Shown piece by piece: positions 48,860 to 60,794 of a stretch of 64,000 nucleotides of DNA. The translations under genes and the position numbers were made by a program. Location of the stretch: the NCBI GenBank assembly GCA_949987565.1, contig OX465107.1, positions 18,766,607 to 18,830,606 of the forward strand, given 5' to 3'. How positions within the stretch are numbered: the first letter of the stretch is position 1; each line of letters opens with the position of its first letter. Under the pieces are notes generated by a model, which saw only the letters and a program-made list of their open reading frames with translations, searched no databases and was not told the DNA's origin. This DNA comes from Luidia sarsii (lineage: Eukaryota; Echinodermata; Asteroidea; Paxillosida; Luidiidae).

Positions 48860-49000
48860 ATGAGGAGGGCACGATGTTTCGATTCCAGCAGGACCTTTCT
48901 CTGTCTTTGAGGAAGATTTAGCTGGATATAAAATGTCAGGCCCTCCTAATTTGTGATATTTGCATTTTGGTCATTTTACTCAGTAAGCGGTTTGCAACGA
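48860..49000 (-). mobile_element. Foldback family K copy
   Basis: GAGGAGGGCACGATGTTTCG and ATTCCAGCAGGACCTTTCTC lead to ATGTCAGGCCCTCCTAATTT and TTTACTCAGTAAGCGGTTTGCAAC. The order is the same as in the 43312 copy. Confidence 0.82.
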
Positions 49001-49541
49001 TATTTTTGTTTGTTGCATATTTCTCTAATTATTGTGATCATTCAGTTCGTCTCCAAGTGATTCATACCCAGGCCTTCGTGTGCGTACATATCAGACCGGG
49101 TTACCGCATGGAATGTACACACCGTAATTATACGTGTACCCATACATTTATGTGTGTATTTAGTTGACCTCAGACACAGTCCACTGCAGACAGAAAAAAC
49201 AACTGCCACGCATGGACGACGGAGTCACGTACATGTACTGCCCATGTGCATGTGCTGTGACCACAAAAACTTGACGTTCTTGCAGGTACTGTCATGACTG
49301 TGGTGGTTGCTCACAGGAAGCAGTTGCCAAGGACAGGCTTGACCCATACTTTCGCCGGAGAATGTCTTTCGTTGCCGTATTATTTTCTGATCTTAGATGA
49401 GTGGGCGGACGGGAAGGGAGGGGAATCCTATTGTGGTTCAGGATGACCTATTTCATCGACCATCTATACATGTATTTGTGAACGTACTAAAAGTGCACAT
49501 TGACTCTGTTTTGTGCAGTTTCCAAATTCACAATTTCTGAT

Positions 49542-49670
49542 GGAGTAGGTTTGCGGTGACACCATGTAAAATTCCTCTTTTGTGAGTAAGTGTGGTTCTA
49601 AAAAGAACCGGAGAAACTCTTAGTACTCACAATACAGACATTTTACATGGTGTCACCGCAAACCTACTCC
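49542..49670. mobile_element. Foldback family D, palindromic copy
   Basis: GGAGTAGGTTTGCGGTGACA (to ...CCATGTAAAA) is exactly inverted at 49641-49670, giving 30-bp perfect arms. The interior has GGTTCTAAAAAGAACCGGAG and inverted ACTCAC words. Adjacent sequence (49671-49705) reads like a LINE METFKSH tail. Confidence 0.88.
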
Positions 49671-49744
49671 TTCTGCTTTCCTCACCATGGAAACCTTCAA
49701 ATCTCATTTCACAATTTCTGGCAAAGGACCCAACATTTGTTTTA

Positions 49745-49925
49745 ATTTTCTGAAAATTTAGAGGGCCTGAAAGATGGCGCAAGTTGGTTGGGCAGTCATG
49801 AGGTGGTTCCCCAAGGACCCAGCTTGGGTCATGGGATAGGATGCTGTTTGAGAAGGATCCTAATTTTGAGAGAGGTCCTGCTAGGAGCGAATCGTCTGGC
49901 CTTCCTCATTTTGAAGGTTCTCTGC
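49745..49925 (+). mobile_element. Foldback family K, decayed copy
   Basis: AATTTAGAGGGCCTGAAAG at the left and GAGAGAGGTCCTGCTAGGAG, then CGAATCGTCTGGCC, at the right are altered forms of the family core. The middle is unrelated. Confidence 0.55.
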
Positions 49926-51570
49926 ACTAAATATCGCAGTCAAGCTCATTTTCTGTTGTCATCTAACATGTCTAAGGATTTGAAGTGTACAAACGTATTG
50001 GCAAGCTTCTTTCTCTTAGTGGAGTCAGACATTGGCCATCTTTTTTACCTTTAAAATATCCTTCTAAAATTGAGGGCGCTATTGTACAGTTGTAAAGTCA
50101 TGTCAGGAACCCACAGTTAAAAAACTTAAGAAAAACATTAATTTTCAAACTACAAATGAATCTCTATGGATTAGGTTTGATGAAAAACTCCTTCACTATT
50201 AATGATTATTAATGATTATGAAGCTTATATTTTGGCAGTAAATCAACAGGTTTAGGGATAGGTCTGCAGGAAAAAACAGAACTTTTCAGAAACCTTTGTA
50301 CACAACCATTTGGGGTTCTGTTACATGATCTCATGATGACATCACAAATTTGCTTATGAATAGTGAAATTCTCATAAGCATAAAAGTGGAAAGCTTGCAC
50401 ATACACCTCCAGAACGAGTGTGAAAAACGGTTTGATTGTTAGCATACATTGCAAACCAGTTCTGTAGCATGGATTTGAAAGTGTGGATAGTTCTGGAGCT
50501 TGAAGTCAGTAACCGAGTAAGCATCGTTCAATAGTTTGTCTGACTTAAAGGTTTGTTTGTTTCCAATTGTTAGCAGAGTACTGTAACCCGCACTAGCTGA
50601 ACTTTCTACTTTTGTTTATGCCAACTGGTTTGCGGTATGTGCATGGTACCTACTTGCACATGTAGTACGTGCACGTCCATGGACATGCAAGCGAAACACA
50701 TGTAGTACGTGCATGTCCATGGACATGCAAGCAAAGGTTTATCCTGGTATAAATGGAGCTGTGACGATTTGCGGAATCCCGCTCCAGTGAGCAAAATCCC
50801 CTTCTTCTTTTTCCGTCAGTAGTGTGCTGGATGGAGGATTTGGGACTTTTTAAGTAATAGTACCTCTCTGTACTGCTGGAGCAGCATACACACGCATCCT
50901 TTGTGCTCGCATGCACATTGTATGGTTTTGCTGGCTGACAGGTATGGAGATAATGAAAGATGGAAGCTGTACAGGACCGGCGCATTGTCATACAGTAAAG
51001 GCCAAGGTCGATAGCGTTAGAGGGCCACATGTCTTTCATTTAATAGAGGCAGGGCAGAGATTCCACACACTGTACATGTATCTGCAGGTATCTGCACAGA
51101 GGTGACAAGGCTACATCCAGAAACACGGGTTTATTTCAATATTACGCAGGGAAAGGAGGAACAATCAATTACTTATCGATCAGCTGTCTTTGGAAACGTT
51201 TTGTACGTTTTTTGTTTTTGGTAGTTCTCGATACTAAGTTTTGTGCGCAAATCTTCTCTATAAAGATTTTCTGCCGTCTTTTCTTTTGCCTAGCGTTGCT
51301 CAAATGAACCTCTTGTGCCCGACCATTCGCACTCACTTCACAATAAAGACAATCCTTAGTCAGGTTAACAGAAAACCCCTGAGAAAAGTGGGAGTGGTCA
51401 TGCGGGGGCCACTGTCGTGCCTGAATTCCGGCATGAAGAATATGTGTAGATAAGATTTGAGGGTTTCCACGGGGCAAGCACGATGTGAAACATTTGCGGT
51501 GACACCGTGCTAGTTGACTCTTTGGAGACAGAGTATGGCTCTGAATAAGAGCTGGTAACTCAGTGGGTGT
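49926..51570. other. Unassigned interval
   Basis: A short direct repeat of TAGTACGTGCACGTCCATGG / TAGTACGTGCATGTCCATGG occurs at 50663 and 50703. A family D end (TTTGCGGTGACACCGTG) is at about 51492-51508. No gene is recognised. Confidence 0.5.
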
Positions 51571-51780
51571 GTTCACTGTGTTGCATTCCCACTAGGAAAA
51601 TCATCTAAATGTGAATCGTGATTTAAAAAATGTTAATCATTATTTGAGCAGGTTCACAGTCCACACACGGCAAAATTTGTTTGAAAAGTGGATCGTGATT
51701 AAAACAAATCTGGGCCAAACTGCGCATGCCTGAAATGTGACCCAAGTGATTCTACGACGACCAAGTGATTCTGTGCCCAG
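51571..51780 (-). mobile_element. Family C fragment
   Basis: TGTTGCATTCCCACTAGGAA followed by GAATCGTGATTTAAAAAATG resembles the end and body of 8892-9367. The right part, CAAGTGATTCTGTGCCCAGA (about 51762-51781), is shared with a minus-strand copy near 56340-56376. Confidence 0.55.
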
Positions 51781-52795
51781 AACACTCATACTGTATCTTA
51801 CCGGTATATGGAATGATTCTAAATGGAGAAAGCAACACCCAGCTAAAAACCTTTCCCTTGCATTTTGCAACATATGGGATGCATGCGATTGGTTTGAGCT
51901 GTTTTAGGATAGATGAGTCTGGTCAGTGGCAGTGGTCTATTTTTTGGCATTCATGTGCCAACATTGTAACATATCCAAAAACTCTTATCATCGCAGTTGT
52001 TTCCCTCCCTGGAGAAGGTTGGACTGGACTCCCCACTTTCATGGTGCAGAACACTAAATCGAGCTCCTATTGAACACTGTACAAAAACACTCACTTTCAA
52101 AGCCAATTATCCCACACCCAAAATTCTCTCAGTTCTTGTAGCTATGTATACTGAAAATTGTACTTTGGACCTTCATCTCTTAGATTCTTTTCAATTTTAG
52201 TGCCCTTAGCCGATTAGATTTTTTTGCTAATTACCCCCAGAAAAAAACATACCCAAAATGTGTTGCTGTCCAAGCCGATTTTCTACAGCCAAATAGGGCC
52301 ACATTTAAATAAAGCCGGATATGGTCCAAATGACACACCAAATTGAAGATTGAACCCCCAGGGTGTCTTAAGTGTCACTTATTCTACAATGTATCAGTCA
52401 ATTAGCCTCCAAAGACCCCTTATTAAAACAAAGTTGTGGGTCCACACTTAATGATTTATAATCAGTTCGGCGGAGCCATCTTGGATGGATTTTGTGTGTT
52501 GCAGCCGGCACCCTTCAGCTGCATGGATATTGCGCATAGCGCCCTCGTGTGACTACTTTGGCTTCAGACAAAGCCCCATTGACTTCAGCCCTGTTGACTG
52601 CTGCACGACGATCCTGGTGCAGTCGATCCGTCGGGGGCAACTCTGAACACAGACAATTTTATAGACGCATTAACTGCAACTGGGAGCGATCTCAGATTGA
52701 GAGCGTCCAAAATTACATGTAGCTTTGTCCTCCTCTCCTCAATTTGGAACGCTTTAAAATATCAACCCAGCTGATTACAACTACAGTACGGTTCA
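51781..52795. other. Unassigned interval
   Basis: AT-rich sequence with TAGCGCCCTCGTGTGAC at 52537-52553. No gene is recognised. Confidence 0.5.
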
Positions 52796-52797
52796 TA

Positions 52798-53020
52798 CTT
52801 GAGAGGGCCCGACCTTTCAATCCCGGCAGGAACTTTCTCAAAATGGCAGAAATGTTTGAGCTCTTTTTTGCGGGGGCCTTTGAGTAAGACCCAGCACGGA
52901 TCAAAACATGGGGCCTCTTTAATTTTGATATACCAAAATGTTGCAAACTGCGAACTGACTAAAATTACCAAAATGCAAATCTCAAAATTTAGTGGGCCTG
53001 ATGTTTCGATTTTGGTCATC
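52798..53020 (-). mobile_element. Foldback family K, composite copy
   Basis: Two cores occur in succession: GGGCCCGACCTTTCAATCCC with AACTTTCTCAAAATGGCAGA, and CAGCACGGATCAAAACATGG. They are followed by GTTGCAAACTGCGAACTGAC and AAATTTAGTGGGCCTGATGTTTCG. The arrangement implies nested or tandem insertion. Confidence 0.75.
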
Positions 53021-54470
53021 TACATGTACAGTATGTTAGTCAGCAGTTTTGTGTATTTCTCTGAATGCGACAACAATAGAGGGGCGGGGCGGGTAAGGAC
53101 TGCCCAAAGTGTTTTGTTCTCTCAGTCAGGCCAGACTCACTCTGTTGGATGCAGTTGCCATTAGGAGTCAGAGCAAGGACTCGTATAATTTCCAGATTCA
53201 TGTATGGTAGAGGCAGCCCCACAGTAATTATATGTGCAATTTGAGTCCAGCGTGTGCGTGTTCAAGTGCACCCCTTCACCAGTGCTTGTAGTGTGGCGTC
53301 AGAGGGCAATTAGCAAACAGGTCATTTGTGGCAGCAACATTTTCCAGACAGGTGGAAACATTTTGCCTCCCTGGATCCCGTCTGTATGAGTTGGGTTTTC
53401 CCTCTCCCATTTGCGAACTCGGTGCCTTTGACCTCTGACCCTAACCCATGGGGCTTATTATCTTGACGTGAATCATCTCCAATGACTATGGATTTGAAAA
53501 AAAAATATTAAATTGGCGGGGGGGGGGGGGGGGGGGATGAGGGGAGTTCATGCTTTGTATTTAGCATATTGCAACATGTGGGACCGGCATTGCATTGAAT
53601 GAGATCTAGACCCTTACCAGTCAGACAGCTTGAATAGCCTGCTCCCTGTGTCTGCATATCAAATCAACCCTACACATTCAAATCAGTTGCATGTGTACAC
53701 AGACGGGCATGGTTTCCCCTGCATGTGAAACTGGAGGCGGCCTACCTCACAGGCTTTGATGGAGTATTACCTCAGGTCTTTGTCGTCAAACCTTGCTAGT
53801 ACCTCCAGGCCAGACTGTGATGAGGAGTCACAATCATGTGCAAAAAACCTGGTGGCACTTTGACATTTATGCAATGCAAAGTGGTGTGCTAAAGGATTTA
53901 TCCTGATTCCACATGTTCTCATGTTACTGCCTTGGCATGTAGTACAGTGCAGAGTTACACTTAGCTAGTCTCAAGGTCAGAAAATTCTTCTATGTGAGCT
54001 GCTGCAGGGTGGTTTTTTGGTTGCTCCTGGCATGGCGTTTTCCACATAACATCATTATGATCATTCTTGATTAAGGTTGATGTTGTCGCTGCTGTGTTGT
54101 GGTTACAAATGCCTTCTTCAGACTTTTCTAGTGCCAACCAGTTGAGTTCCAACCATCAAGAGTCCTACTTGAAGAGGATCAGCCTCTGCTCAAAGTGAAG
54201 ACATTTCTTGAGAGTTTTAACTTCTGACTTCTGTTTTTTGTGGGTTTTTTCTTTCTTTCTGGGGTTGGCCTCTATTTATCCCTTTTTTTATTCCAATGTA
54301 CGCCGTTGAAGTGAATTTGGACGGAGGTTCCTGGCTAATTTAGTGTGGACTCATCCTGAAACTGCCGCTGTTGCCCTTTGCTGTTGACCCTGCTGCCATT
54401 TATAAATTTCTAAGTAGAAAGTTGCATCTTTCCCTTCTGGAGAAGGTGGCCTTTAACCATGGGGTGGTTT
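53021..54470. other. Unassigned interval with G19 run
   Basis: A run of 19 G residues lies at 53518-53536. The remainder is unassigned. Confidence 0.5.
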
Positions 54471-54471
54471 G

Positions 54472-55062
54472 GCTGGGGAGGGGGAGGGGTGGGGAGGGGA
54501 GGGAAGAGGGGGAAGAGGAGGGAAGGGGAGGGGTGAGGACGGAAGGGGAGGGGTGAGGACGGAAGGGGAGGGGAAGGGTGGGGAGGGGAGGGGAGGGGTG
54601 AGGAGGGAAGGGGAAGGGTGGGGAGGGGAGGGGTAAGAAGGGAAGGGGAGGGGAAGGGTGGGGAGGGGAGGGGTGAGGAGGGAAGGGGAGTGGTGGGGAG
54701 GGAAGGGGTGGGGAAGGAAGGGGAGGGGAGGGGTGAGGAGGGAAGGGGAGGGGAGAGGTGGGGAGGGGAGGGGTGAGGAGGAAAGGGGAGGGAAGGGGAG
54801 GGGTGAGGAGGGAAGAGGAGAGAATGGAAGGGAGGGGTGAGGAGGGAAGGGGAGAGGAGAGGAGAGGAGGGCGGGGCAGGGCAGGGCAGGGGTGAGGAGG
54901 GAAGGGGAGAGGAAGGGTGGGGTGAGGAGGGAAGGGGACAGGAGAGGAGGAAAGGGGAGAGGAGAGGGTGTGAGGAGGGAAATGGAGGGGAAAGGTGGGG
55001 AGGGGAGGGGTGAGGAGGGAAGGGGAGAGGAGAGGAGGGGAGGGAAGGGGTGAGCGATGGAG
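54472..55062. repeat. GGGGAGGGAAGG minisatellite
   Basis: About 590 bp of G-rich units such as GGGGAGGGGTGAGGAGGGAA on the + strand, with many runs of four G. The complementary strand gives a 232-codon Pro/Ser/Leu frame that is compositional. G-quadruplex potential is high on the non-template strand of the CACNB intron. Confidence 0.95.
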
Positions 55063-55409
55063 AAAATTACCTTGCCCTTTCGGCGAGAGGAAATTCAAGA
55101 CTCGGACAATGTTCCGCTGCCTGGGCTTGATGAGGTCTCAGAGTCGAGAGCCGGAACATGTGTGGGCCCATGGGGGACCTCCCACCACATTGGAATATCC
55201 AAGGGATGTGGATTTTTTTTTTAAGAGGGGCCATTTAAATTGTGTGGCAAATTATAATTGTCCATTGAACTAGTGTAAGATATCCACATAATGGCCAATG
55301 GCAATTTACCTTCTTACATAAAGGAAATGGATTTTTATCTGGGAAAAAAAGAAAAAAAAAATTCAAAAGGAAACTTTAAAAAGATTTGATGAAAAAAGCA
55401 CAGAAAGTG

Positions 55410-55470
55410 TGACTGGAGTGGGACTTGAACCTGAGACCTGGGTTAATGCGCCTGGTAAATAGCTGCCAAC
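55410..55470 (-). mobile_element. tRNA-derived SINE head
   Basis: The reverse complement reads GGCGCATTAACCCAGGTCTC, then AGGTTCAAGTCCCACTCC. The B box GGTTCAAGTCC is intact and the spacing equals that at 10857. There is no complete cloverleaf. Confidence 0.5.
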
Positions 55471-56035
55471 CATTCCTATTTTGGAGGAATCATTCCTCTT
55501 GTTCAATACAAATGTGTCACTGTTTACATGCCCTTGATTCAGATTCTGATTTTGATTTTTGGCTTGGAAATACACACATATTCCTTTGTAGCTTGGTCTG
55601 TGAAAAAAAGAGGTTTTTAGCAGAAATCAATTTGCGTTTTGAAGCGTGAACCTGAACCTGTACATATAAATCATAACTACTTGGTGTGCATGCCCTGACC
55701 CTTAAAAGGAACATGAAATAAAATTTGGATTTCATTTTTTGTTCTTAAATCAATAAAGTGTGATGTTTTGAACAGTAGTACATATACGGTATGTGTGCAG
55801 ATGAACAGCGCCCTCATTTGGAGTTACTGCAAAATTCTAAAAGGGGGGGGGATCAATTTTGGACGGCAAATTACCACACTTACTGTACACCATAACCAGT
55901 CTTTCTTCAAAATCACATTAAATAATACACATATATTTAAAATTGTGCAAAATTTACACTGCATGGTTCCTTGAATCCATTGGGAAGCACAGTAATGTAC
56001 TTACTTAAATATCCACAAATTCACATCTGACATTT
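55471..56035. other. Unassigned interval
   Basis: AT-rich sequence with CAGCGCCCTCATTTGG at 55806 and no gene recognised. Confidence 0.5.
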
Positions 56036-56037
56036 AT

Positions 56038-56122
56038 TGGTGTTTTGATCCTACCAGGACCTTTCCTGACAGTGCATAAAAGTCCTTGCAGGGTAGACTA
56101 GTCAGGTCCTCCTATGTTTTGG
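56038..56122 (-). mobile_element. Foldback family K fragment
   Basis: GTTTTGATCCTACCAGGACC with an inverted partner GTCCTTGCAGGGTAGACTAG, then CAGGTCCTCCTATGTTTTG. Both halves of the core hairpin survive. Confidence 0.6.
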
Positions 56123-56573
56123 AATCGTTTGATCCAAATAGGTTAGCATATTGTGTAAAAGTACCTGTACATTGACAAGCTCAATGTAATTTAAAAAAAC
56201 AAAATCCGGCAGTCATATAATAAGTAAACGGCAATCTTGTCTATGACAATGTACATGTAAACCACACGGATGCATTTATGCATGTGTGTATGGCAGTGTA
56301 GTCTTCAATTGTAGTCCCCAATGATTCCGTATCAGATATGAGTGTTCTGGGCATAGAATCACTTGGTCAATGCAGCTTTGCACGAAGTAAGATGTCATGT
56401 CAGCATGTGTGTCCGTGTTCAATACGTGTCCACGTACAATGCCGTCCGATCCCCTAGTGCTATTTTTATGCATTTTATTTGTGGTGGGCAGAACAATGCA
56501 TCGGGCCGGGCGGACAGGGTTGGCCAAGCCAAAGCCCACTAATGGCCATCGATGTTGCAAATTCTGTTTTTTG

Positions 56574-56628
56574 TGTGTGTTAATGTTAATGTAAATGTTA
56601 ATGTAAATGTTAATGTAAATGTTAATGG
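56574..56628. repeat. GTTAATGTAAAT 12-mer array
   Basis: About four tandem copies. They create the IYINIYIN stretch in an otherwise unsupported minus-strand frame. Confidence 0.9.
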
Positions 56629-57604
56629 CATGATGTAGAGGGAGTGGGGATGGTGATGGGGATGCGGCAATAGAACAATCCAGCAACTCAGGCCAGGGAG
56701 AGTGACGGAGATGGCAGTGTCTTGGCCTCACACTGAGCCGGGGCAGAAGAGGTGAAGGTGACTCGGCGTACGTACGTGTACAAGCTCGCATTAGTACGCA
56801 GCACTTGCTCCGTTCATTTTTAATGGGGCTGCCGCTGGCTGCCGCAGTTCCGAGAGGCCCTGTCCTCAAGAGCACATTCCTCCATTCCAAGCGCACGCCG
56901 CTGCACTTTTCAAAACCTCCGTGCTCTGCCAGACACCGCATGGGTGCTGTGTGGGGACTTGACATAAAAATGAGAATTTTTTTTATCTTTTTTCAAACTT
57001 CCCTTCACATGTAATGTAGGTGGGCGGTATGTCAAATTGAGGACGATGTCGTGCCGTATGTGATGTTCGATGCAGGCAGATTGGTTTAGATATCAGTGTC
57101 TAGTGGAACAACGAGGCCATGTCTACGGGTGGTGGAGTCAAAATGGGAGAACGAGTATGATGGAATAGGGACGCCCACTCAGAAAGGAGTCAGAACACAC
57201 ATTGACACCCCCCCCCCCCCCGCCCCCCACCCCCCGCCCACACATCTTATTGCCTGATTAGCCTCTACCGACATGAGAGGTCTTTTCGCAAGCATCTCGT
57301 ACTCGTGGTGCAACGGAATAAGAATGTTGCCGCATGTGCGCGCTCGACTGCAAGTTTGGTTGCCGGGCTTCGTTCTTATTTGAAGCTGCCGCGGTACAAC
57401 AATTATGTGAGGGGTCAGGTAGGCTGGGTGGGCATGGGTCTCTGGGAGAGACGCCTCAACTCCTCTGCGGAAAGTGCGGCCAGGCCAACCTTGCGTCGGT
57501 TACAATCGTGGATATGGTGTTCTTAATAAAAGACAAAATCCTCAAACATACGAAGACAAGCAGAAGAGGAACCATCAATTGCAGCTTGCAGGTAATACAA
57601 AAAA
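56629..57604. other. Unassigned interval
   Basis: A C-rich run lies at 57209-57239. The 56640-56960 stretch is GC-rich and carries the larger part of a 229-codon minus frame with no recognisable similarity. Confidence 0.45.
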
Positions 57605-57715
57605 AAAAGGTTGCAAACTGCTCACTGACTAAAATCCCTTGCAATACATGAATCTCAAAAGTTAGAGGGCCTGACGTTTCGATCCTAGCGGGACCTTTCT
57701 CAAAGGCAAAGGGAA
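57605..57715 (-). mobile_element. Foldback family K, well-preserved end
   Basis: GTTGCAAACTGCTCACTGAC, then TCTCAAAAGTTAGAGGGCCT, GACGTTTCGATCCTAGCGGG and ACCTTTCTCAAAGGCAAAG. This is the cleanest half-element in the window and defines the family order. Confidence 0.85.
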
Positions 57716-58130
57716 ATTGCAATAGTTACATGTAGAAGCACTGCTAATAAGAAAAGCCACATGTAAAATGTGCGATATTTTGAAGAAGAAGCAGAAGAGG
57801 GGGAGGAGAAAAAAAGGAAGAAAGCAAAAATGCTAGCAAATTGTACAGAGTTATCTGTTTGATTTCTTTCATAAAAGGGAAAATAAAACATCTGTACTAT
57901 TGAAATGGAAGAGAAGACAAAGACGAGGAACACATAGGGCAAATATCAGGTGTGTTGTGTCTCGGCCAAGGGGGTATCTTTCAGCAGGTTCTTATAATTC
58001 CTCTGTTGATCTTTTCACGGGCTCCTTGCTTCCGTGGCATGCACTGGGAGCAGTGCAGAATCATTACAGTGTCATGACATCTGGCAGGCCATAGGACTCT
58101 TAACAACCCACTTCTATTTTTTTTCTTTCT
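57716..58130. other. Unassigned interval
   Basis: GA-rich at 57781-57830, otherwise unremarkable. Confidence 0.5.
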
Positions 58131-58133
58131 GTG

Positions 58134-58614
58134 ATCTCTCTGTCTCTTCCTCTCTCTCTCTCTCTCCTTCTCTCTCCCTCTCTTTCCTCCCTGTCACTCT
58201 ATCTCTCTCTCCTCACAATCTCTCTCTGCCCCCTCTCCCTCCCCCTCTCTCTCTCACTCTCTTTATCTTTCTATCTCTATCTCTCTCCCTCTATATCTCT
58301 CCCTCCCTCTCTTTGTCACTATATCTCTCCTCCCATCTCACCCCTCTCTCTATCTCTCCCCTCTCTCACTCTCTCTCTGTCACTTTCTCTTTCCCCCACC
58401 CCCTCTCTCTCTGACACTCTCTCGTTATCTCACTCACTCTCTCTCCCTCTCTCTCCCTCCTTCTCTACCACTCTATTCCATCCCTCCCTCTCTCTATCTC
58501 TCTATCTCTCTCTGTGACTATATCTCTATCTCACTCCCTCTTCTCTCTCTCCCTCTCTCTGTCACTCCCTCTCTCTGCCACTCCCTCTCTCTGTCACTCT
58601 CTCTCTCTCTTTCT

Positions 58615-58696
<82 letters not shown>
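58134..58696. repeat. (CT)n polypyrimidine tract
   Basis: About 560 bp of CTCTCT, CTCCCT and CACTCTCT units, ending in a pure (CT)n run at about 58619-58693. Confidence 0.95.
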
Positions 58697-58697
<1 letters not shown>

Positions 58698-60395
58698 ACA
58701 CACTCAATCTCCCTCTCCCATCTCTCTTCCTCAAAGAAAAATGAGGCCAACATCAACAGAGGGATTACTTTCTATGGTTCATTGATTGAACTCGCCCCAG
58801 GGAATAGGGAGTTGCACAGAGATGAAGATATGTCAGTGGAGTGGCCTACTTCTTAAAGGTTTTTAGTAGAAAGGTGTGGAAACGGTGTAAAAGTCAAGTG
58901 GGTATTTGAGACTTATTCTCATGTTGTCCTTTTGGGGGGCTTGTTCTTTTGGGGGAAGGCAAGAGTGAGATGTAGTACATATGGAACATGTATTTGATAT
59001 TGCAGCATTCATGTCTGTACTGTAAGTGTAAGGGACTATGCACTGCAGGACTGAACAGCACTCCGTGTGCTTTAATGTGTATGTTACTTGTAGTGTACAC
59101 TACGTGATCAGTATACATTTACTGTACATGTACATGCATGGTAGCCAATGCTATCTGTGAGAACAGCGCCCTCTAGTGTCAGATGTTGTCTGGAGGAAGG
59201 CTTCAATGCCTTAATGTCACTTTCTCCTCCCTCCTTTCCCCCACTCATGTGGCTTTACCATGTCATCCTGTGTCAATAAAACTGTGGCAGCCCCGCAAAG
59301 GTGATGTTACACTCACCGTGCTGTTTTGAATCATTTATGCTCCATAAACGGCCGTATTAAAATGCACTCGACACAGGTACAGCACATGTAGGTTTTTGTA
59401 TATATATACATGTAGAACCCCCTGCCCTCTCCTCTATCAATTGGATTTCCCATTAAGTCATATTGGATTTGGGGACCGGTGTAGGGTGCGGTCGTAATTG
59501 CGATCAAGTGTCAGCGCCGTTTGTGATTGAAACAGATGAAGGCAATGTGATCCATCAGCACATTATCCGTCTTGTGTTTGTGTCATCAGGGAGAAAAAAA
59601 AAAAAAAAAAAAAATGCTGAGACTGTCCGACACGTTTCCCAAGCAAGCAGCACTCCTCACGCACGGTGTGTTACAACAGGCCGCGCAATGCCTGGCTTCA
59701 CAAGCTGCTCCCTGTCGCACTCGGGCACGCCGGTGGTTTTGGGTTCATCCCTCGGCACGGCCAACTGCGCGCAAGCAACGCGTGTACCGTGGCACGGCTC
59801 GTTCTGGGCGATTGCCCCGGCCGCGGACTGGGCGTGTGCAGAAGCTCCCCAGCTGGCGAAATGAAAAGGTTTGCCGATGACGACATCGTCTGTGGGCCAA
59901 CCGCGGCGAGACCGTTTTCAGGGAACGGTCGTCGGGAGTTATTAAAGGACCAAGTTTTGCTTCACAAAACCCCTCTAAAATAAATCAACAAAAACAAACA
60001 AACAAACCCCAGAAACAAAACGTTGCCATCAAAAATGAGCATGTTGCCAGTTTACATTTACATTTTTGAAAAGCGAACAGGAGTCAAGAAGCAAATACTA
60101 TGACATAATGGTGTGGTTGGCCAAGTCGTACTTGTGATGTAGGCTGCCGGGGTTGTGTGTGAGGGTGTGCCTGTCTGTGTGCCTGTTTTTTTAATTTTGC
60201 TCTGTTTAAAGTTTTGAGAGAAAAAACATCTGCGCGGCATGAGACCCTGGACAATGTGACTCGTGTTAGCCATCGAGGTCAGAGACAGTCATCCAGAACA
60301 GCTTCATTACCCGGCACTCTCTGCCTCTGATGACATCTCTGTACTTATCCCTTACATGTATCTAGGGAAAGCAATTCAAAACGGCAACACAATTT
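58697..60395. other. Unassigned interval
   Basis: It contains the best CTCF-like word, CAGCGCCCTCTAGTGTC (59164-59180). An A run at 59588-59613 separates a TGTTTGTGTCATCAGG block from a CpG-dense stretch (59640-59960). Two + frames of 102-133 codons cross it but are not recognisable. Confidence 0.45.
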
Positions 60396-60725
60396 AAAGG
60401 CCGTATACAACATTGGCAACAGTCAAAAGATTGCCACAGTTTGTGTTTGTGTGAAGAAATCCTGCGAAGGGTTTAGCTCAAATGGTAATCTGAGAAAGTA
60501 GAAAAAGGCAAAAGAAGTCAAGGTTTTTGCACCGTTCTGTGGTGTAAGAAATGATTTATTACTTGTGAGTAATAAACCATTTGGCGATGTTTGAGTGATG
60601 ATTTCTCGAGAAGTACAGCATCCCAGACCGTAAGATTTCAACATGAGGATTCTATAATGACCATCTTCAAACTGTGTAAATTAGAAGAAAATCGGTCTTC
60701 CCAATGTTGTATCAATTGGTCCTTT
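60396..60725 (-). mobile_element. TTAA-flanked MITE, subfamily B, copy 4 (inverted)
   Basis: The ends are AAAGGCCGTATACAACATTG and CCAATGTTGTATCAATTGGTCC, with TTAA at both boundaries. The body reads in reverse order relative to copies 1-3 (GCCACAGTTTGTGTTTGTGT first). Confidence 0.88.
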
Positions 60726-60794
60726 AAGGGCTACCATATAATGGATGGATAGTTCAGGTTGTAGCTCAGCATAGTTTTGTACTTTCTTCCAATC

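Noticed and set aside
54400..55098. 232-codon minus frame, Pro/Ser-rich
   Set aside because: Complement of the GGGGA minisatellite.
56276..56965. 229-codon minus frame
   Set aside because: It contains a microsatellite-coded IYINIYIN stretch and a dispersed-repeat segment shared with 51.76 kb; the rest is unrecognised and lacks splice or codon support.
59463..59983. Overlapping + frames of 102-133 codons in a CpG-dense stretch
   Set aside because: All three frames are open together, which indicates composition, and none is recognisable.
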